From contig QLUS01000028.1 in assembly GCA_018725535.1 (NCBI GenBank), positions 1-15,352 of the forward strand: a stretch of DNA of 15,352 bases, read 5' to 3'. How positions within the stretch are numbered: the first letter of the stretch is position 1; each line of letters begins with the position of its first letter. Origin of the DNA: Bacillota bacterium (lineage in GTDB: Bacteria; Bacillota; UBA994). The notes beneath the pieces were generated by a model. It saw only the letters and a program-made list of their open reading frames with translations, was not told the DNA's origin and did no database searches. Positions 1 to 7,735 of this stretch are shown piece after piece. A program made the translations under genes and the position numbers.

Positions 1-276
1 CTGATCATCTACCTCTTGGCACGCGGCGGCATGGGTTTTGGCGATGTCAAGCTGGCGGCACTGCTGGGGCTATATCTTGGCCCCGCGCCGGTGATGTTGA
101 CCTTGCTCTTGGCGTTTGTCGTCGGCGCTGCAGTAGGTGTTTTGTTAATGGTGTTGAAAATAAAGGGCAGAAAGGATATGCTACCGTTTGGGCCGTTTTT
201 GGCGCTAGGTGCGTTTTTCACAATGTTGTGGGGCCCTGCCATCATCTTGTGGTATACTCAGTTAGTGGGGTTATAG
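1..276 (+). CDS. pilD: Prepilin peptidase (type IV leader peptidase, A24 family), 3' end only
   Basis: The reading frame is open from the first base of the window, so only the C-terminal ~91 residues are present and the gene starts upstream. The segment opens with GGMGFGDVK, which contains the GxGD-type motif carrying the second catalytic aspartate of prepilin peptidases. Hydrophobic stretches follow (LAALLGLYLGPAPVMLTLLL and a later AFVVGAAVGVLLMVL), then PFGPFLALGAF, which is typical of the membrane-embedded end of the family. The enzyme cleaves, and usually N-methylates, type IV prepilins at the cytoplasmic face of the membrane. This fits the pilus assembly genes and the prepilin-like gene downstream. 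The TTG at 16 is not a plausible start, because the catalytic motif would then sit at the very N-terminus. Confidence 0.9.
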   Translation: MIIYLLARGGMGFGDVKLAALLGLYLGPAPVMLTLLLAFVVGAAVGVLLMVLKIKGRKDMLPFGPFLALGAFFTMLWGPAIILWYTQLVGL

Positions 277-339
277 AGAGCGATTAACCTCACCTGCCAC
301 GTTAGCATGCGAACTTGGTGAGAGAGGGGGCCTCTGCGC

Positions 340-1833
340 TTGCGGCTGGTAACACAGAAAGACAAAAGTCAAACAAAAGCTACTACGCGAAGCGAGCGCA
401 ACCGGGCAACCCGGCGGCAGCGTAACCGTAGCGCATGGGGAATCGCGGGTGTTGTTGTGGGCTTGGGCGTAGCTTTCGCGGTGCTTGGCTGGCCGTGGTT
501 CGCTCGCTTCTGGCAAGAGGACGCGCCAACTCTCATTTCTCGCTTTGCGGTCTACGCAGAGCGGTTGAATCATTATTCATGGTGGCTGCTGGCGCTTGGG
601 CCGCTGGCTATGGTGCCGATCCTGGCTCGCACTTTTCGTCGTATTCGGCATTCTCCACCGCAAGTCCCGCCTGCAGCGTCGCTTCGCTTTCCTAAAGAGC
701 CGGTTCCGCTCCCCCGTTCGTCGCCTGCAGAATCGGCACCTCCTGTTAAACCTACCCCGCCGGTTAATCCCGCTCCGCGGCGCGGTTTGTTTGCGCGTCC
801 GGTGCTCGGCATTGACGTCGGCAACTCGCAAATCAAAATCGTAGAAGTGGCGCAGGGACAGCCGCCGCGCGTGCTCAGGCAGTCCATCGTGCCTACGCCG
901 CGGGAGAGTGTCGAGAACGGTCTGATTCGTGAGCCTGCGGCACTTAGCGCAGCGATCTTTGAGGCTATAAGTCGGGGAGGGTTCTCGACTCGCCGGGCCG
1001 CAACTACGCTAACGGGACAGAACCTAATGCTCCGAAAACTTACGCTCCCGCCGATGCCCAAGCGCGAGCTCCGCGCGGCCATAGATTGGCAGATTGAGCA
1101 GGTGCTGCAGCTTAACCGCGAGGACACGCTAACGGACTATAGTGTGATGCCGACGCGTCCCGGCGAACCAAGCACCGTGATTTTAGTGGCTATGCAGCGC
1201 GAGCCGATCATCAATTTCGTCGATTTTATGCAAAGCGCCGGGTTTGAGATTATCCGCGTAGATATCGAACCGTTAGCGGTGTTTAGGGCGGCGCTTTTGG
1301 CTACGGAAGCGCGAGTTAAGCAGGGGACGCATCTCGTCTGCGACTTTGGCGGCGGGACGACTAACCTGAGTATTTTCCGTGAAGGTGTGCTGCAAACGGC
1401 GCGGGTGGTTTCGCTCGGGGGCAATCAACTGACGCGCGCCGTGATGATGGAGCACCAATTAGATTTTGCCGCGGCCGAGGCCGCGAAAATTCGGCACGGC
1501 TTCGCGCCCGAGAATCCTTATTTTACCTCGCTCTTGCCTACACGTGATCGGCTGTTTGGAGAGATCGTAACTACGGTGAACTTCTTTTTGGCCGAGAACA
1601 AGGGAGTGGCTATTGACTCCGTGCAGATAGTCGGCGGCAATAGCTTGCTCCCGTGCTTGGCAGAGCAGCTTGAACAGAACCTGCGCGACGTGCTCCGCAG
1701 TGAACACAAGGATTTTCACGTGGCGCTCACTAATCCGCTGACGCGGATGGCGCATGGCGTGCAGAGAGAAGGACTTGGCTGGTACGGCGCCTCTTTGTGT
1801 GTGGCTATTGGTCTCGCGCTTGGGGAGGTATAG
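340..1833 (+). CDS. pilM: PilM-like type IV pilus assembly ATPase with N-terminal two-helix membrane extension
   Basis: PilM is normally a cytoplasmic actin-fold ATPase that binds the N-terminal peptide of PilN and links the inner-membrane PilN/PilO platform to the pilus motor. Here the PilM fold begins near residue 155 with GIDVGNSQIKIVEV (phosphate-1 loop). It continues with VCDFGGGTTNLSIF (phosphate-2 loop) and VQIVGGNSLLPCL (adenosine loop). The preceding ~150 residues are unusual: a strongly basic start (residues 1-31), a hydrophobic helix at about 33-54, a second at about 79-97, then a proline-rich linker at about 105-147. The TTG start at 340 follows a GAGAGAGGGGG stretch at about 320-330. 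No start with a good ribosome binding site was found near residue 155, and the extension is in frame throughout. The gene is 497 codons long against roughly 350 for ordinary PilM. It ends two bases before the pilN start. Confidence 0.85.
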   Translation: MRLVTQKDKSQTKATTRSERNRATRRQRNRSAWGIAGVVVGLGVAFAVLGWPWFARFWQEDAPTLISRFAVYAERLNHYSWWLLALGPLAMVPILARTFRRIRHSPPQVPPAASLRFPKEPVPLPRSSPAESAPPVKPTPPVNPAPRRGLFARPVLGIDVGNSQIKIVEVAQGQPPRVLRQSIVPTPRESVENGLIREPAALSAAIFEAISRGGFSTRRAATTLTGQNLMLRKLTLPPMPKRELRAAIDWQIEQVLQLNREDTLTDYSVMPTRPGEPSTVILVAMQREPIINFVDFMQSAGFEIIRVDIEPLAVFRAALLATEARVKQGTHLVCDFGGGTTNLSIFREGVLQTARVVSLGGNQLTRAVMMEHQLDFAAAEAAKIRHGFAPENPYFTSLLPTRDRLFGEIVTTVNFFLAENKGVAIDSVQIVGGNSLLPCLAEQLEQNLRDVLRSEHKDFHVALTNPLTRMAHGVQREGLGWYGASLCVAIGLALGEV

Positions 1834-1835
1834 CA

Positions 1836-2357
1836 GTGAAGATTAACCTGCTGCCTCTCGCGCGGCAGAGGCAACCACATCGTTATCGCGCCTTCGCTTT
1901 GCTGGCGATAGGTGTGTTGTGTGTCAGCGCGCCGCTTGTCTATTACAGCTATCAGCTCAGGCAAGGCTTAGAGCGCTTGCGCCACGAGGTAGCTTCACTG
2001 GAAACCCGCGTGGCAGCGCTGTCCCCGCTTGACCCTCTGCTGCAGGAATACGTTAGCTTAGAGCGGGAGCTAGCGCGCATTAAGGGAGAAGTGGTACCGA
2101 AGCACGCCAAATTGGTGCCTTTCCTAGATGAGGTTGCGCGGTTGTTGCCGGACCGCGTCTTTGTAGAGGAACTGGCGTTAGAAGAAGCGCGGCTCTCCCT
2201 GCGTGGCGTAACGCCCACTTACGCGCTGGCGGCAGAGTTTCTTAGGGTGTTAGCCGGTTCGGAGTTTTTCGCTAACCCTGCGCTCAGCGTACTGCAACAA
2301 GGCGACGCCGGGCACAGTTTTGAGATTACGGTGGAACTGAGGGCGGTGGTGCCATGA
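1836..2357 (+). CDS. pilN: PilN-like type IV pilus assembly protein
   Basis: The protein has 173 residues from a GTG start at 1836, preceded by GGGGAGGT at 1822-1829. An upstream GTG at 1797 lies inside pilM and would remove the conserved N-terminus, so it was not chosen. The N-terminus KINLLP is the signature peptide by which PilN docks onto PilM. It is followed by one transmembrane helix (about residues 19-37) and a charged, probably coiled-coil stretch (about 40-85), then a small periplasm-facing-type domain. In the family, PilN pairs with PilO to form the inner-membrane alignment complex. The gene sits between pilM and pilO and overlaps pilO by four bases (ATGA), which suggests translational coupling. 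Confidence 0.85.
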   Translation: MKINLLPLARQRQPHRYRAFALLAIGVLCVSAPLVYYSYQLRQGLERLRHEVASLETRVAALSPLDPLLQEYVSLERELARIKGEVVPKHAKLVPFLDEVARLLPDRVFVEELALEEARLSLRGVTPTYALAAEFLRVLAGSEFFANPALSVLQQGDAGHSFEITVELRAVVP

Positions 2358-2926
2358 AGCTTAACAGGCGCGAGGTTGTACTGGTGTCGTTTCTTTGCTT
2401 GGCGCTTGCCGGGGCAGCGTTTTACCTGCTTTTTTGGCAGCCTCTCGCGGCAGAGCGGGCGGTGCTTGAGCACAGACTGCGTGTTCTGACGAGAACGCTG
2501 GACAGGCTCGCGCCGTGGGAGACGAAGGAAGCCGAACTGAAGACGCGTATTGCCGACATTAAAGAGCAAATCCACGTCACTACCGCCGCGCGCGAACTCG
2601 GTATCCCTTTGCCGGAGTTCTTGGTGATGCTAGAGAACGCCGCGCGTGCGACTTTTGTCAGTCTAGAGAGTACAAGCATTGCCGTCGGGGACATCGGTGC
2701 AGTGACAACCCTTCAGTTGACAGGGACTTACCATGACCTCTATCGCCTGCTTATGCTGCTGGAAGCACAAGATGAGGTGCTGGTTCTAGAAACGTTGCGG
2801 TTTGCAGGTGGTGCGGAAGGGCTTACGGCCTCCTTGCAAGTGCGCCTCTTTAGCGGTGCGGTCATCGGTGAGCCCAAAGTAGGGGGCTTTCCGGAGCGGT
2901 CACCCTTTGTACCGCGCCGAAACTAG
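2354..2926 (+). CDS. pilO: PilO-like type IV pilus assembly protein
   Basis: The protein has 190 residues and its ATG overlaps the pilN stop by four bases. It has the PilO layout: a short cytoplasmic start (MKLNRRE), a single transmembrane helix (about residues 8-28), a coiled-coil stretch (about 33-68, rich in Glu, Leu and Arg) and a C-terminal alpha/beta domain. That domain contains TLQLTGTYHDLYRLLMLLEA, which resembles the PilO ferredoxin-like fold. PilO dimerises with PilN and positions the pilus base. The assignment rests on topology, this pattern and position after pilN, because PilO sequences diverge strongly. Confidence 0.82.
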   Translation: MKLNRREVVLVSFLCLALAGAAFYLLFWQPLAAERAVLEHRLRVLTRTLDRLAPWETKEAELKTRIADIKEQIHVTTAARELGIPLPEFLVMLENAARATFVSLESTSIAVGDIGAVTTLQLTGTYHDLYRLLMLLEAQDEVLVLETLRFAGGAEGLTASLQVRLFSGAVIGEPKVGGFPERSPFVPRRN

Positions 2927-2950
2927 CGTAAGCCTCGCAGAGGTGGGAGA

Positions 2951-3421
2951 ATGTTGAGGTCAAGTGCACGCGGCTTTACCGCCATGGAGTTGTTAGCTGT
3001 AGTTGGCATCATTGGGGTGCTTGCGCTGATTGCGATACCCCGCGTAGGCGATGCGTTGATTACAGCGCGCTTGCAGTCAACCGTACGCCGCTTGGCCTCC
3101 GATGCGCACCATGTGCGGCAATTAGCCATAATGCGCGGTGCGACAACACGCATGGATTTTCTTAGGCTCTCCGGTCACCCTCACCAAGTGCGCGTCTATA
3201 ATGAGGCGCAGGAAATGCTGGAGTACAGGCGCACTATGCCCGCAGGGATTACGTTTGTTGAGTCGGGTAAGAATTTTGCCTTTAATTATCTGGGCGAACC
3301 GGTGGCCTTTGGCAACCCCACGCCAAATTCTACTGTCATCATTCAAGCCAGTAACGGCATGAGGATGTTCCTGATTTTGAGTCTATCCGGCCGCATCCGC
3401 ATTTCCACGACGCCGCCCTAA
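2951..3421 (+). CDS. Type IV pilin-like / GspH-type pseudopilin
   Basis: The protein has 156 residues and starts at ATG 2951, after GAGGTGGGAG. It carries a textbook prepilin N-terminus: a short basic leader ending in Gly8, then FTAMELLAVVGIIGVLALIA. Cleavage would fall between Gly8 and Phe9, with Glu at mature position +5 and a long hydrophobic helix that acts as membrane anchor and assembly core. The remainder (about 110 residues, with a beta-rich pattern) fits the GspH/FimT-like minor pseudopilin group. That group initiates or caps pili or DNA-uptake pseudopili. The upstream prepilin peptidase would process it. Whether it is a major or minor subunit cannot be told from sequence. It lies 24 bases after pilO and 26 bases before the shikimate kinase start, so it is probably co-transcribed. 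Confidence 0.8.
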   Translation: MLRSSARGFTAMELLAVVGIIGVLALIAIPRVGDALITARLQSTVRRLASDAHHVRQLAIMRGATTRMDFLRLSGHPHQVRVYNEAQEMLEYRRTMPAGITFVESGKNFAFNYLGEPVAFGNPTPNSTVIIQASNGMRMFLILSLSGRIRISTTPP

Positions 3422-3447
3422 TCAGAGCCGAAAGGAAGCAACACGCA

Positions 3448-5046
3448 GTGATTGTACTCATGGGCATGATGGGGAGCGGCAAGAGCAGTGTCGGCAGGAT
3501 GCTAACCCGACGGTTCAACCGCTTGGCGATCGACCTCGACCGGGAAATAGAGCGTCGTGTTGGGCTAACTGTGGCTGAGATTTTCGCCTTGCACGGCGAA
3601 GCTTACTTTCGCTCCTTAGAGGAGGAAGCACTGCTGCGCCTAGCTGAGACAGGCAGGCCCATGATTCTATCACTTGGCGGCGGTGCTGTTTTGTCGCAGC
3701 GCGGTATGGCGGCTCTAAAGACCAAAGCGACAGCTGTTATCTACCTTAAAGCCTCTGTGCCGCAGCTCATTGTGCGGCTTAAGTACAGCCGCGTCAAGCG
3801 CCCATTGCTTGAGAACACAGCCGACCCAAGCGGGCGATTAAGGGAGCTCTTAGCTGTTCGCCGTCCGCTCTATGAGCGTTACGCCGACTTCACGGTTGAC
3901 ACGGACGGGAAGCGCTTGGCGGCGGTAGCCGAAGAAATTTACGAGCTAATCGAACCCAGACTAAGCACGAGGGGGGGACGACTAACGGAGAAGAGACTTG
4001 TGAAATTCCGCGCTAGCCTGCCCGAGGGCCTTGACGCCTGCCTAGTGGCCAAACCGGATAACCGTGCTTACCTAACTGGCTTCACAGGCTCTAACGGCTA
4101 TGCGCTGGTTAGCCGCAATACGGCGCTCTTACTCACAGATTTTCGCTATGTAGAGCAGGCTGCCGTAGAGGCACCGGAGTTCACGGTTAAAGACTACCAG
4201 GCATCATTGTACGATGCCCTGCAGCAGGCACTAACGGAGCACAACATACAAAGGCTAGGCTTTGAGAGCGATTATATAACCTTCAGCATCTATCAGGCAC
4301 TAAAGGAGAAGCTACAGGCAGAGCTCGTGTCGCAGGCCGGGCTAGTGGAGAAGCTGCGCATGGTAAAGGACGAAGCTGAGTTGGCATCCATGCGGCAAGC
4401 CGCAGCGATAGCCGAAGCGGCATTGCGGCAGACCTTACCTAAGATTAAGGTTGGCGTGTCTGAGGCCTTTATCGCGCTAGAACTCGAAATCTCGCTGCGC
4501 CGCTTAGGTGCCGAACGCCTACCGTTTGAAATTATTGCCGCCTCAGGGCCGCGCTCTAGCCTCCCGCACGGGCGCGCGAGCGAGAAGCTCGTTCTGCACG
4601 GAGATTTCTTGACGTTAGACTTTGGCGCTGTATACAATGGGTACTGTAGCGATATGACGCGTACATTTGTCGTGGGCAAGGCTACTGACGAGCAACGTCG
4701 TATCTACGGCATCGTTCTCAAAGCGCAGCAGGCTTCACTCGCCGCTGTTAAGCCAGGCCGCTTGGGCAAAGAAGTCGACGCTGTCGCGCGCGAGATCATC
4801 GCTCAAGCTGGTTACGCCGAGCGCTTTGGGCACGGCTTAGGCCACGGTGTCGGAAGAGCCATGCACGAAGGCCCCTCGGCTGGCACGAAAGGCGAGGACG
4901 CTTTGCAACCGAACATGGTCATTACTATTGAGCCCGGCATTTACATACCCGAATGGGGCGGCGTGCGTATCGAGGACATGGTCGTCGTCACACCTGACGG
5001 TTGCGAGAATTTCTATAGCTTTAGCAAGGAACTCATTGAGCTCTAG
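3448..5046 (+). CDS. aroK-pepP: Shikimate kinase fused in frame to Xaa-Pro aminopeptidase (possible frameshift artefact)
   Basis: Residues 1-~176 are a complete shikimate kinase, which phosphorylates shikimate with ATP in aromatic amino acid synthesis. It shows a Walker A loop GMMGSGKSS (6-14), the Asp pair in IDLDREIE (29 and 31), Arg55, the SLGGGAV shikimate-binding loop (75-81) and the lid RPLL (118-121). Residues ~185-532 are a complete M24 Xaa-Pro aminopeptidase with its N-terminal creatinase domain (RAYLTGFTGSNG). All five metal ligands are visible: Asp391, Asp402, His466, Glu495 and Glu509. The start is GTG 3448, with AAAGGAAG at 3431-3438. The two parts meet at a G7 run (3970-3976). 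With six G the kinase would stop at a TAA after about 178 residues, and the peptidase has its own candidate GTG at 4000 preceded by GGAGAAGAG. So this is either a true fusion or two genes joined by an indel. Confidence 0.85.
   Translation: MIVLMGMMGSGKSSVGRMLTRRFNRLAIDLDREIERRVGLTVAEIFALHGEAYFRSLEEEALLRLAETGRPMILSLGGGAVLSQRGMAALKTKATAVIYLKASVPQLIVRLKYSRVKRPLLENTADPSGRLRELLAVRRPLYERYADFTVDTDGKRLAAVAEEIYELIEPRLSTRGGRLTEKRLVKFRASLPEGLDACLVAKPDNRAYLTGFTGSNGYALVSRNTALLLTDFRYVEQAAVEAPEFTVKDYQASLYDALQQALTEHNIQRLGFESDYITFSIYQALKEKLQAELVSQAGLVEKLRMVKDEAELASMRQAAAIAEAALRQTLPKIKVGVSEAFIALELEISLRRLGAERLPFEIIAASGPRSSLPHGRASEKLVLHGDFLTLDFGAVYNGYCSDMTRTFVVGKATDEQRRIYGIVLKAQQASLAAVKPGRLGKEVDAVAREIIAQAGYAERFGHGLGHGVGRAMHEGPSAGTKGEDALQPNMVITIEPGIYIPEWGGVRIEDMVVVTPDGCENFYSFSKELIEL
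3970..3976 (+). repeat. G7 homopolymer at the aroK/peptidase junction
   Basis: A run of seven G separates the kinase and peptidase halves. With seven G the reading frame passes through. With six, the frame reads GAC GAC TAA immediately after the run. With eight, it reaches a TAG about 45 bases on. The run is thus the point that decides whether the two enzymes are one protein or two. Such a tract is prone to replication or transcriptional slippage and to sequencing indels. Confidence 0.8.
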
Positions 5047-5065
5047 TGCAGCGAGGAGGCCTCCC

Positions 5066-5623
5066 ATGATTTCAACTAGCGACTTTCGCACAGGACTCAC
5101 GATTGAACTTGACGGAGCGGTATTTCAAGTAGTGGACTTCCAGCATGTTAAGCCGGGCAAAGGCGCGGCTTTCGTGCGCGCGAAGCTCAAGAATGTGGAA
5201 ACCGGCACGGTGCAAGAGATGACCTTCCGCGCAGGCGAGAAAGTAAACCGCGCGCATGTAGAGCGCTGCCAAATGCAGTACCTCTATGACACCGGTGACT
5301 TCTACACCTTTATGGACATAAACACTTTCGAGCAAGTCAATGTTAATCACGCTGTCTTTGGCGAGGACATCAAGTTTCTCAAGGAAAACGAAAACGTCAC
5401 TATGCTGATGTACGGCCAGCGGATTATCGGCATAGAACTGCCCTACTACGTGGAACTGGTAGTAAAAGAAACAGCCCCGGGTTTCCGCGGCGATACGGCG
5501 ACGGGCGGCTCTAAACCTGCCACTATGGAGACCGGACTGGTCATTAACGTTCCCTTCTTTATCAATGAGGGGGACAAGCTAAGGATTGACACTCGCACGC
5601 GCGAATATCTCGATAGAGCGTAG
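5066..5623 (+). CDS. efp: Translation elongation factor P
   Basis: The protein has 185 residues, the usual EF-P length. EF-P binds the ribosome near the P/E site and relieves stalling at consecutive prolines. The N-terminal KOW-like domain contains the exposed loop HVKPGKGAAF, with Lys32 at the tip where many bacteria modify the protein. Two OB-fold domains follow, including DTGDFYTFMD and the C-terminal GLVINVPFFINEGDKLRIDT, which matches the EF-P family signature. The ATG at 5066 follows GCGAGGAGG and was chosen because it gives the canonical start MISTSDFRTG. The longer frame opening at 4847 runs through the peptidase gene and is not supported. Xaa-Pro peptidase followed by efp is a familiar gene pair in Bacillota. 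Confidence 0.97.
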   Translation: MISTSDFRTGLTIELDGAVFQVVDFQHVKPGKGAAFVRAKLKNVETGTVQEMTFRAGEKVNRAHVERCQMQYLYDTGDFYTFMDINTFEQVNVNHAVFGEDIKFLKENENVTMLMYGQRIIGIELPYYVELVVKETAPGFRGDTATGGSKPATMETGLVINVPFFINEGDKLRIDTRTREYLDRA

Positions 5624-5645
5624 TGGAAAGTAAGGGAGGCAATGC

Positions 5646-6944
5646 ATGTTGTTGACTGGAACAGAGCTCAGGCAAATCTTTGCTTTGGCGTCGCCGTTTA
5701 CGGCTGAGGGGCAGTTAAAGCCCGAGGCTGAGCGCGTGACGTTGCTTGCGGCGAACGCTAATTTCCCCCTTGAGCTCGAGATGAGAGGGTTCGCCATGGC
5801 TGCCGCAGCCGGGCAAGGCTCCCCCATAATTGTGCAGCTCAGCCATAACGCCGCTGAGGCCGGCGCGGGAGACCCCGGAAAGATTCCTCCCCTCGCCGGT
5901 GTCAAGCACTATTCGCCCGACACTAACGTAGTGCGCGGCGCTGAACTTGCAGCTGAGCAAATCGCGCGATTCGCGGCAGAATACGGTGCCCCCTTTGTCG
6001 CCGTTTCACTTGATCACTTTAAGGTGCCCATGTTTGCCCCAGCTTTACTGCAAAACTCGGCTGAGCATGACGGCTACAGCCTATCTATAGCCGAGGCACG
6101 TGTGCGCCATGCCATCTCGTATATGCAGGCTGCATTCGGTGACGAGGCCTCGCCTGACGAAGCAACCCTTAAGCTTTACGCCCTTTATCTCACGAGTAAA
6201 GAGTACGTTACGTTTAAGCGGGATTTTCTGCGCGTGGTCGAACGCGTGCGGCCGGCTTGGGGTATGATTGACACCGAGCTTCTGCCGCCTGTGCTTGACT
6301 TTGTCGTTACGCGCGATATTATCGACGGGGTGCGCTTCGGGGTGGGTAATCATGAAATTATGCTGGAGGCGGAGTTTGGCGCGACCGGCACCGGCGGGCA
6401 AGCGCTCGACTACCGGCGCTTAACGGGAGCAGAGCTTGACAGGTTCGCGACGCAGGTAGTGTCTTTTGTTAGGTATACGGGGGCGGACGCCATAGCCTAT
6501 CCGATTGGCATGGAACATGCCGCCAAGAAGGGGCAAAGGCACGAGCCGGACATACAGCGCCTTGAGGTTGTGCAGACAGCCTTGTTCAAAGGGCTTGGGC
6601 GTTATATTCCCTTCGCGCAGCACGGCGGAACCGGTGCGGCTAAAGTGGCGCGCGGCCTAGTCGGCAAGAACAATGTCAATACCCATTTCCTTGTCGCGGG
6701 CGCTCTAGCGATGGCTGAATATGGCCTCGCGCATATTGATGGGATTCGCGCCGGCGACAAGAAGTACTGCGGCGCGACCGTCTTTAACAATTACCTGCAG
6801 GCGGTTGCCGAGGCTGCCTTGTTTAAGCTAGAGGAGGCCGGGAGCCTCAACATGGGGTCCATGCTCCGGGAGAGCCTAGGGGTTGTGTCGCGAGCAGCGG
6901 TCGCCCCCTCTGTAGGTAAGACTCCGGGCGCATACGACGAGTAA
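5646..6944 (+). CDS. Divergent class II fructose-bisphosphate aldolase-family protein
   Basis: The protein has 432 residues. The start is ATG 5646, six bases after GGGAGG; an overlapping ATG at 5642 is out of frame. The sequence follows the class II (metal-dependent) aldolase barrel, with IIVQLSHNA early and SLDHFKVPM (Asp123, His124) at the place of the usual LDHG metal and catalytic motif. LEAEFGATG (around 240-247) corresponds to the Glu-rich strand, AYPIGMEHAAKKG to the usual AIGTxHG loop, QHGGTGA (His326) to LHGGSG, and NNVNTHF to the phosphate-binding NVNTD. It is about 120-150 residues longer than common FbaA enzymes, with inserts around 130-215. The NVNTD-type Asp is replaced by His. 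Aldol cleavage of a sugar phosphate in glycolysis or gluconeogenesis is the likely role, but the exact substrate is not certain. It lies 24 bases upstream of rex. Confidence 0.72.
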   Translation: MLLTGTELRQIFALASPFTAEGQLKPEAERVTLLAANANFPLELEMRGFAMAAAAGQGSPIIVQLSHNAAEAGAGDPGKIPPLAGVKHYSPDTNVVRGAELAAEQIARFAAEYGAPFVAVSLDHFKVPMFAPALLQNSAEHDGYSLSIAEARVRHAISYMQAAFGDEASPDEATLKLYALYLTSKEYVTFKRDFLRVVERVRPAWGMIDTELLPPVLDFVVTRDIIDGVRFGVGNHEIMLEAEFGATGTGGQALDYRRLTGAELDRFATQVVSFVRYTGADAIAYPIGMEHAAKKGQRHEPDIQRLEVVQTALFKGLGRYIPFAQHGGTGAAKVARGLVGKNNVNTHFLVAGALAMAEYGLAHIDGIRAGDKKYCGATVFNNYLQAVAEAALFKLEEAGSLNMGSMLRESLGVVSRAAVAPSVGKTPGAYDE

Positions 6945-6968
6945 GAGTAACCAAAGAGGAGGGAGTTT

Positions 6969-7601
6969 ATGGCCGGGAACATCCCTCGCCCCACGATTGA
7001 GAGGCTGCCTCTCTATTTAAGGTGCTTGGCTCGCCTTAAGAGCACAGGCGTCGACGTGGTCTCCTCGGAAGAACTCGGCAGACTGCTTGCCATTACTTCG
7101 GTTCAGATCCGCAAAGACCTCGCCTATTTTGGCGAGTTCGGCCGCCGCGGCATCGGTTACGATGTCGATTCCTTAGCGCGGCAGGTTACTTCCATATTGG
7201 GCGCGGATCATCTGCAGCGCATCGCCCTTGTGGGACTCGGGCATTTAGGGCAGGCGCTAGCGAACTATGAAGGGTTTCGCGAGCACGGGTTTAACATTGC
7301 CGTTATGTTTGATGCCGACCCCAGTAAAGTGGGCCTCACGGTCGCGGGTCAAAGGATACTGCCAATTGACCGCATGGTTGATGTCGTGAAGCATACAGGA
7401 ATCGAACTTGCCGTATTGGCAGTGCCCGCGCACGCCGCGCAGCGCGTTACGGATGTGTTGGTGCAGGGTGGGGTGCGGGCCATCTGGAATTTTGCGCCTG
7501 TGCGTCTTAACGTGCCGGAGCATGTTGAAGTGCGCTATGAGAACTTCATCGTCGGCCTACTGGCATTGTCGTATTATCTCAAGGAGAACAGGGGGAGCTA
7601 A
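6969..7601 (+). CDS. rex: Redox-sensing transcriptional repressor Rex
   Basis: The protein has 210 residues, the normal Rex length. Rex represses fermentation and respiration genes when NADH is low and leaves DNA when NADH binds. The N-terminal winged helix (about 1-80) includes the family block SVQIRKDLAYFGEFGRRGIG. A Rossmann domain follows, with GLGHLG (89-94) for the dinucleotide and Asp115 after the second strand, where NAD(H)-specific domains keep an acidic residue. The C-terminal domain-swapping helix is present (ENFIVGLLALSYYLKEN). ATG 6969 is preceded by AGAGGAGGG. It is the last gene before a 247-base gap and the hydrogenase operon, which is a classic Rex target class in Clostridia. 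Control of that operon by this Rex is inference. Confidence 0.96.
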   Translation: MAGNIPRPTIERLPLYLRCLARLKSTGVDVVSSEELGRLLAITSVQIRKDLAYFGEFGRRGIGYDVDSLARQVTSILGADHLQRIALVGLGHLGQALANYEGFREHGFNIAVMFDADPSKVGLTVAGQRILPIDRMVDVVKHTGIELAVLAVPAHAAQRVTDVLVQGGVRAIWNFAPVRLNVPEHVEVRYENFIVGLLALSYYLKENRGS

Positions 7602-7623
7602 GCGCGTAGCGCGGCTGACGGGC

Positions 7624-7648
7624 GCACATGGCACATGGCACATGGCAC
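7624..7648. repeat. Short tandem repeat, 7-bp unit GCACATG x3 plus partial
   Basis: Three exact head-to-tail copies of GCACATG occupy 7624-7644, and the first five bases of a fourth near-copy (GCACT) follow. The repeat lies just downstream of rex in non-coding sequence. No function is evident. Confidence 0.85.
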
Positions 7649-7693
7649 TTCGTAGAGGCTGGCGGCTGCCCCAAGCGGAGCTGATAGCCCTGA

Positions 7694-7717
7694 AGCGGAC
7701 AGCGGAAAGCGGACAGC
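7694..7717. repeat. Short direct repeat AGCGGACAGC x2
   Basis: Two exact copies of AGCGGACAGC lie at 7694-7703 and 7708-7717, 14 bases apart start to start. They sit in the same intergenic region as the 7-bp tandem repeat and upstream of the predicted promoter. They look like simple-sequence drift, though an element shared with other intergenic regions of the genome is possible. Confidence 0.75.
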
Positions 7718-7735
7718 CACCCCCAGCACTAGGCG

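Noticed and set aside
573..1127. Minus-strand open frame of 184 codons inside pilM.
   Set aside because: Its product is low-complexity and Ser/Arg-rich, it matches no family, and it is explained by the codon pattern of pilM on the other strand.
4847..5623. Longer efp reading frame starting inside the peptidase gene.
   Set aside because: It would add 73 residues not found in EF-P. ATG 5066 with GAGGAGG gives the normal length and N-terminus.
7629..7648. Sigma-54 promoter, because TGGCAC occurs three times in the tandem repeat.
   Set aside because: No TTGCA-type -12 box follows at the right distance, and the TGGCAC matches come from the 7-bp repeat itself.
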